In this document: positions 61,526 through 64,000 of the stretch, piece by piece
Layout: the number at the start of each line of letters is the position of its first letter
Position numbering within the stretch: the first letter of the stretch is position 1
Source: Nonomuraea ceibae
GTDB lineage: Bacteria > Actinomycetota > Actinomycetes > Streptosporangiales > Streptosporangiaceae
Assembly (NCBI RefSeq): GCF_019396325.1
Contig: NZ_JAHKRO010000039.1
Coordinates: 1 to 64,000 of the forward strand
Length of the DNA stretch: 64,000 nt
Reading direction: 5' to 3'
Notes under the pieces: model-generated
Told to the model about the DNA's origin: nothing
Seen by the model: only the letters and a program-made list of their open reading frames with translations
The model's database searches: none
Translations under genes and position numbers: made by a program

Positions 61526-62950
61526 GTGCGAACGACCACAATCACAGACGCGACCAGCGACGACGTCAATCATCTCACCCTCATCGCCGACGCCACCCAG
61601 GACAGACGCCCCGCCCGGGCGCACGGGGAATCCAGGGGCGGCGACGCGGAGGCAGGGGGCGGGGAGGCCGGGGGACGGGCGAGGGGGAAGGTGAGCGGGC
61701 GTTCGAGAACTCGCGGGGGAGGCGCTGGACGGTCATACGGGGACGGGAAGGGCATTCGGCGCGCCGGCCTTTCGGCGGGAGGTTCGGGGAGCCGTGGCGT
61801 GACCGGCTCCGCGGGTGGTGGCGCTGGGGAGCGCGGATCGGCAGGGAGTCGTGGCATGGGGGAGCGTGGGCAAGCGCGGGGGCGTGGCGTAGGAGACCCC
61901 GGCGCGGCGGGACGGGGCACGGGCGGGCCTGGCGCGGAGGGACGAGGCGCGGGCGGGCCTGGCGCGGAGGGTCGTGGCGCGGGCGACCCTGGAGTGGCGG
62001 GTCGTGGCGCGAATGGGCCTGATGTGGCGAGACAGGGCACGGGTGGACCGGCCGACGTGGGCGGGCCTGGCGCGGGGGGACGTGGCGTGGGCGACCCCGG
62101 CGCGCCGCGACGGGGCGCGGGTGAGCCTGGTGCGGGCGGGGGTGCTGGGGAGCGGCCTCGGTTGTGGCTGGTGCCGCCGCCCCGGGCCGAGGTGGGGGCC
62201 GACGGGACGGACCGTACGGGCCGAGAGGGTCGGCGGGTTCGAGGAGGCGTACGGGCGGCGCGGCGGCGCGGCGGTGCACCGGTGCGGCTCGTGAAGTCGG
62301 AGGGCGCGGCGTCCCCGGGGCGGCCGGGCATGGTGCTCGTGCAGAGCTCGGGCAAGGGCGCCGCGCGACGCTGGGCGGAGGGGGCGGCGTGGCGCTCCGG
62401 GGAGAAGGGCGTGCCGGGGCGGCAGGGGGACACGGCTCCGGGGCGGCGAGGGCGCAGGGTGCAGGTGAGGCGAGGGGGCAAAGCTTCGGCGTGGTGGGGA
62501 GGCGAGGCGCCGGCGCGGCGGGGACTCAAGGCTCCGGCGCAGTGCGAGGACAAGGCTTCGGCGCGACAGGGAGGCAAGGCGGCGCGGCCGGGAGGCAAGG
62601 CGGTGCGGCCTGGAAGCAAGGCGGCGCGGCAGGGGGAGAGGGTGCCGGTGCGGTTGACGCGGCGGGGGAGGGCGGTGCTGGTGATGGGGGTGGCGCTGCT
62701 GTCGCTGGCCGGGTTCTGGCTGGGGACGCGAGCGGCGAGCATGGCGGAGGCCGAGCCCGCGACCCCGGCCCAGGTCGGCGCGCCGTGGATCGAGGTGCAG
62801 CGTGGCGACACGATCTGGACGATCGCCGATGCCATGGCCGGGGAGGGCGAGGACCCGATGGCGATCGTGGCGGAGATCCGGCGGCTCAACGGGTTGCCCG
62901 ATTCGCTCATCCGGACGGGCACCAAGTTGTACGTGCCGGCGTCGCCGTGA
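61526..62950 (+). CDS. SOS-linked LysM protein with long Arg/Gly-rich N-terminus
   Basis: A 474-residue protein. Residues about 35-380 are almost only Gly, Arg, Ala, Pro and Lys, with a decapeptide repeat of the form RGxGxPGxxG at 120-205 and a basic GGKAxRP repeat near 350-375. One membrane helix (about 383-404) follows, then an extracellular LysM domain at 421-470 (WIEVQRGDTIWTIAD). Genes opposite lexA in other actinobacteria are short LysM proteins (YneA-like division inhibitors); here the membrane-LysM part alone has that size. GGGAGG lies 6 nt before the GTG. Confidence 0.85.
   Translation: MRTTTITDATSDDVNHLTLIADATQDRRPARAHGESRGGDAEAGGGEAGGRARGKVSGRSRTRGGGAGRSYGDGKGIRRAGLSAGGSGSRGVTGSAGGGAGERGSAGSRGMGERGQARGRGVGDPGAAGRGTGGPGAEGRGAGGPGAEGRGAGDPGVAGRGANGPDVARQGTGGPADVGGPGAGGRGVGDPGAPRRGAGEPGAGGGAGERPRLWLVPPPRAEVGADGTDRTGREGRRVRGGVRAARRRGGAPVRLVKSEGAASPGRPGMVLVQSSGKGAARRWAEGAAWRSGEKGVPGRQGDTAPGRRGRRVQVRRGGKASAWWGGEAPARRGLKAPAQCEDKASARQGGKAARPGGKAVRPGSKAARQGERVPVRLTRRGRAVLVMGVALLSLAGFWLGTRAASMAEAEPATPAQVGAPWIEVQRGDTIWTIADAMAGEGEDPMAIVAEIRRLNGLPDSLIRTGTKLYVPASP
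61883..62140 (+). repeat. 30-bp tandem repeat coding decapeptides
   Basis: Eight decapeptide units plus one short hexapeptide unit (RGVGDPGAAG, RGTGGPGAEG, RGAGGPGAEG, RGAGDPGVAG and so on) run in frame within the LysM gene. Length change in steps of 30 bp would keep the frame. Confidence 0.8.
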
Positions 62951-62963
62951 ACTGAGGGGCGAG

Positions 62964-62993
62964 AGCGTCACACGGGGGAAGCGGTGTGACGCT
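62964..62993 (+). terminator. 10-bp stem hairpin after LysM gene
   Basis: Perfect arms AGCGTCACAC and GTGTGACGCT with a 10-nt loop, 13 bp after the stop. No T-run follows. Confidence 0.65.
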
Positions 62994-63169
62994 GGTTCAC
63001 GCGCGAGCGGGGGCGCAAACGGCGTGACAGGGGACCGCTGCGGTGACGGATGTGACACCGCCGGGGCGACACGCCCGGGGAGGGCAGCAGTGCCGCGCCT
63101 GATCAGCGACTTCCGCGGCGGGGGGTCGCTCAACTTGCGTTCATGGTCGCGCGCTTCTACGGTTGGACC

Positions 63170-63185
63170 ACAACATCTAGTAGTT
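63170..63185. promoter_or_regulatory. NrdR box 1 ACAACATCTAGTAGTT
   Basis: 16-bp element resembling the NrdR box, upstream of nrdR-nrdJ. Confidence 0.65.
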
Positions 63186-63200
63186 ACACCGATGTAGTTC

Positions 63201-63216
63201 ACCACACCTTGTGTTT
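63201..63216. promoter_or_regulatory. NrdR box 2 ACCACACCTTGTGTTT
   Basis: Second element with an ACAC..GTGT palindrome. It is offset 31 bp from box 1, about three helical turns, the usual pairing of NrdR sites. Confidence 0.65.
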
Positions 63217-63314
63217 ACGCGACCGCTCCACGGACAGCCGTGGAGTGTGCGCGAGCGTACCGGGGCGCGGGTTCGGCGCATGTGGTGACCCGGGGTCCGA
63301 GGAGGCGTACGCGC

Positions 63315-63770
63315 GTGCATTGTCCGTTCTGTCGCCACCCCGACACGAGGGTCATCGACAGCCGCTCCACGGAGGACGGCGCGGCGATCAGACGCCGTCG
63401 CACGTGCCCCGACTGCGGGCGACGCTTCACCACCCAGGAGACCGTACTCCTCATGGTGAGCAAACGCAGCGGGGTGACCGAGCCCTTCTCCAGGGACAAG
63501 GTCGTCGCGGGCGTGCGGCGGGCCTGCCAGGGCAGGCCGGTGAGCGAGGACTCGCTGGCCCAGCTCGGCCAGAGCGTGGAGGAGGCCATCCGCGCCAAGG
63601 GTGCGGCGGAGATCCCCTCCAACGAGGTGGGGCTGGCGATCCTCGGGCCGCTGCGCGCGCTCGACGAGGTGGCCTATTTGCGTTTCGCATCGGTATATCG
63701 CGGTTTCGAAAGCCTGGCGGACTTCGAAGCCGAGATCTCTCAGTTGAAGGCGGAGAAGGGGGAGTCATGA
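63315..63770 (+). CDS. nrdR: Transcriptional repressor NrdR
   Basis: A 151-residue repressor of ribonucleotide reductase genes. A zinc ribbon with CPFC (residues 3-6) and CPDC (31-34) contacts DNA. The ATP-cone (about 45-140, starting LMVSKRSGVTEPFSRDKVV) senses dATP/ATP. The GTG has AGGAGG 9 nt upstream. Its stop overlaps the nrdJ start as ATGA, the known actinobacterial nrdRJ operon. Two NrdR boxes upstream mean it also represses itself. Confidence 0.96.
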   Translation: MHCPFCRHPDTRVIDSRSTEDGAAIRRRRTCPDCGRRFTTQETVLLMVSKRSGVTEPFSRDKVVAGVRRACQGRPVSEDSLAQLGQSVEEAIRAKGAAEIPSNEVGLAILGPLRALDEVAYLRFASVYRGFESLADFEAEISQLKAEKGES

Positions 63771-64000
63771 CGGAGACGGCCAGCGGTTCAGTCACGCGCG
63801 GAGGAAACGGTGGAAAGCGCCCGCGCAAGGGCCTGAAGATGAAGCGGATCTTCACCAAGCCCGGCGTGCATCCGTACGACGACGTGACGTGGGAGCGCCG
63901 TGACGTCGTCATGACCAACTGGCGCGACGGCTCGGTCAACTTCGAGCAGCGGGGAGTCGAGTTCCCCGAGTTCTGGTCGGTCAACGCCGCCAACATCGTG
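63767..64000 (+). CDS. nrdJ: Coenzyme-B12-dependent ribonucleotide reductase, N-terminal part
   Basis: Only the first 78 codons are inside the window. A basic, Gly-rich head of about 22 residues is followed by GLKMKRIFTKPGVHPYDDVTWERRDVVM (here in two halves, from residue 23), the recognisable start of class II ribonucleotide reductases. The enzyme reduces ribonucleotides using adenosylcobalamin and works with or without oxygen. It is coupled to nrdR by ATGA and should be controlled by the two NrdR boxes. Confidence 0.93.
   Translation, partial: MTETASGSVTRGGNGGKRPRKGLKMKRIFTKPGVHPYDDVTWERRDVVMTNWRDGSVNFEQRGVEFPEFWSVNAANIV

Overview
The window is very G+C-rich, tightly packed actinobacterial chromosome. 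GTG/TTG starts are common, several promoters look leaderless, and many genes overlap by ATGA. Diagnostic families include GuaB1, DUF4192, DUF1707/DUF4870, DUF574, an F420-dependent LLM enzyme, a 10-methyl fatty acid gene pair, and lexA opposite a LysM gene and nrdR-nrdJ. I infer Streptosporangiales (Nonomuraea-like) from this gene mix; no rRNA gene is present to prove it. I see no tRNA, rRNA, CRISPR array, transposase, integrase or prophage, so this looks like core chromosome with accessory oxidoreductases.

Layout. 1-5.7 kb: a cut-off LuxR-type ATPase, two divergent NmrA-like paralogues around a 30-bp perfect palindrome, an M1 metallopeptidase and a class II aldolase-like gene. 5.7-11.4 kb: DUF574 methyltransferase, GlxA-type regulator opposite an MFS exporter, Pth2-like protein, DUF3616 protein, membrane-anchored protein. 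11.4-17.9 kb: FtsH, DUF937, Maf, EI24, DUF4192, a small conserved protein and a DUF1707/DUF4870 protein. 17.9-19.1 kb: 1.2 kb without a gene, G-rich and repetitive. 19.1-27.5 kb: third NmrA-like gene, ArsR-M29 aminopeptidase pair, secreted DPBB protein with a CRP-like site, ATP-dependent DNA ligase, FKBP, a dead-looking SDR, GuaB1 and a GyrI-like protein. 27.5-33.1 kb: TetR/monooxygenase pair with twin operators, CaiB-family gene, Ser/Thr kinase overlapping a 2-hydroxyacid dehydrogenase. 33.2-35.9 kb: tmsA-tmsB-like pair for 10-methyl-branched fatty acids. 35.9-49.6 kb: hydrolases, monooxygenase, HxlR regulator, acetylxylan-esterase-like enzyme with CBM2, acyl-CoA ligase, GMC oxidoreductase, epoxide-hydrolase-like enzyme, RNA methyltransferase-like gene with a possible Phe/Leu leader, cytochrome P450, and a kinase-receptor-like membrane protein. 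49.9-57.2 kb: leuS behind a leucine-rich leader and intrinsic terminator, LLM oxidoreductase, DoxX-like protein, tricorn protease. 57.3-64 kb: NPCBM protein, MalY/PatB aminotransferase, DoxX protein, then lexA opposite a LysM gene, nrdR and the start of nrdJ.

The most unusual observations are the leader-peptide attenuator before leuS, a second candidate leader (MTFFFLLG) with two perfect hairpins before an RNA methyltransferase-like gene, the 30-bp palindrome forming both -35 regions of the divergent NmrA pair, three copies of a 16-bp operator with no local regulator, an SOS-linked LysM protein carrying about 340 residues of Arg/Gly-rich sequence, and a family of unrelated short tandem arrays (17, 19, about 30, 32 and 35 bp) sitting at gene ends, one of which contains a DnaA-box-like series.
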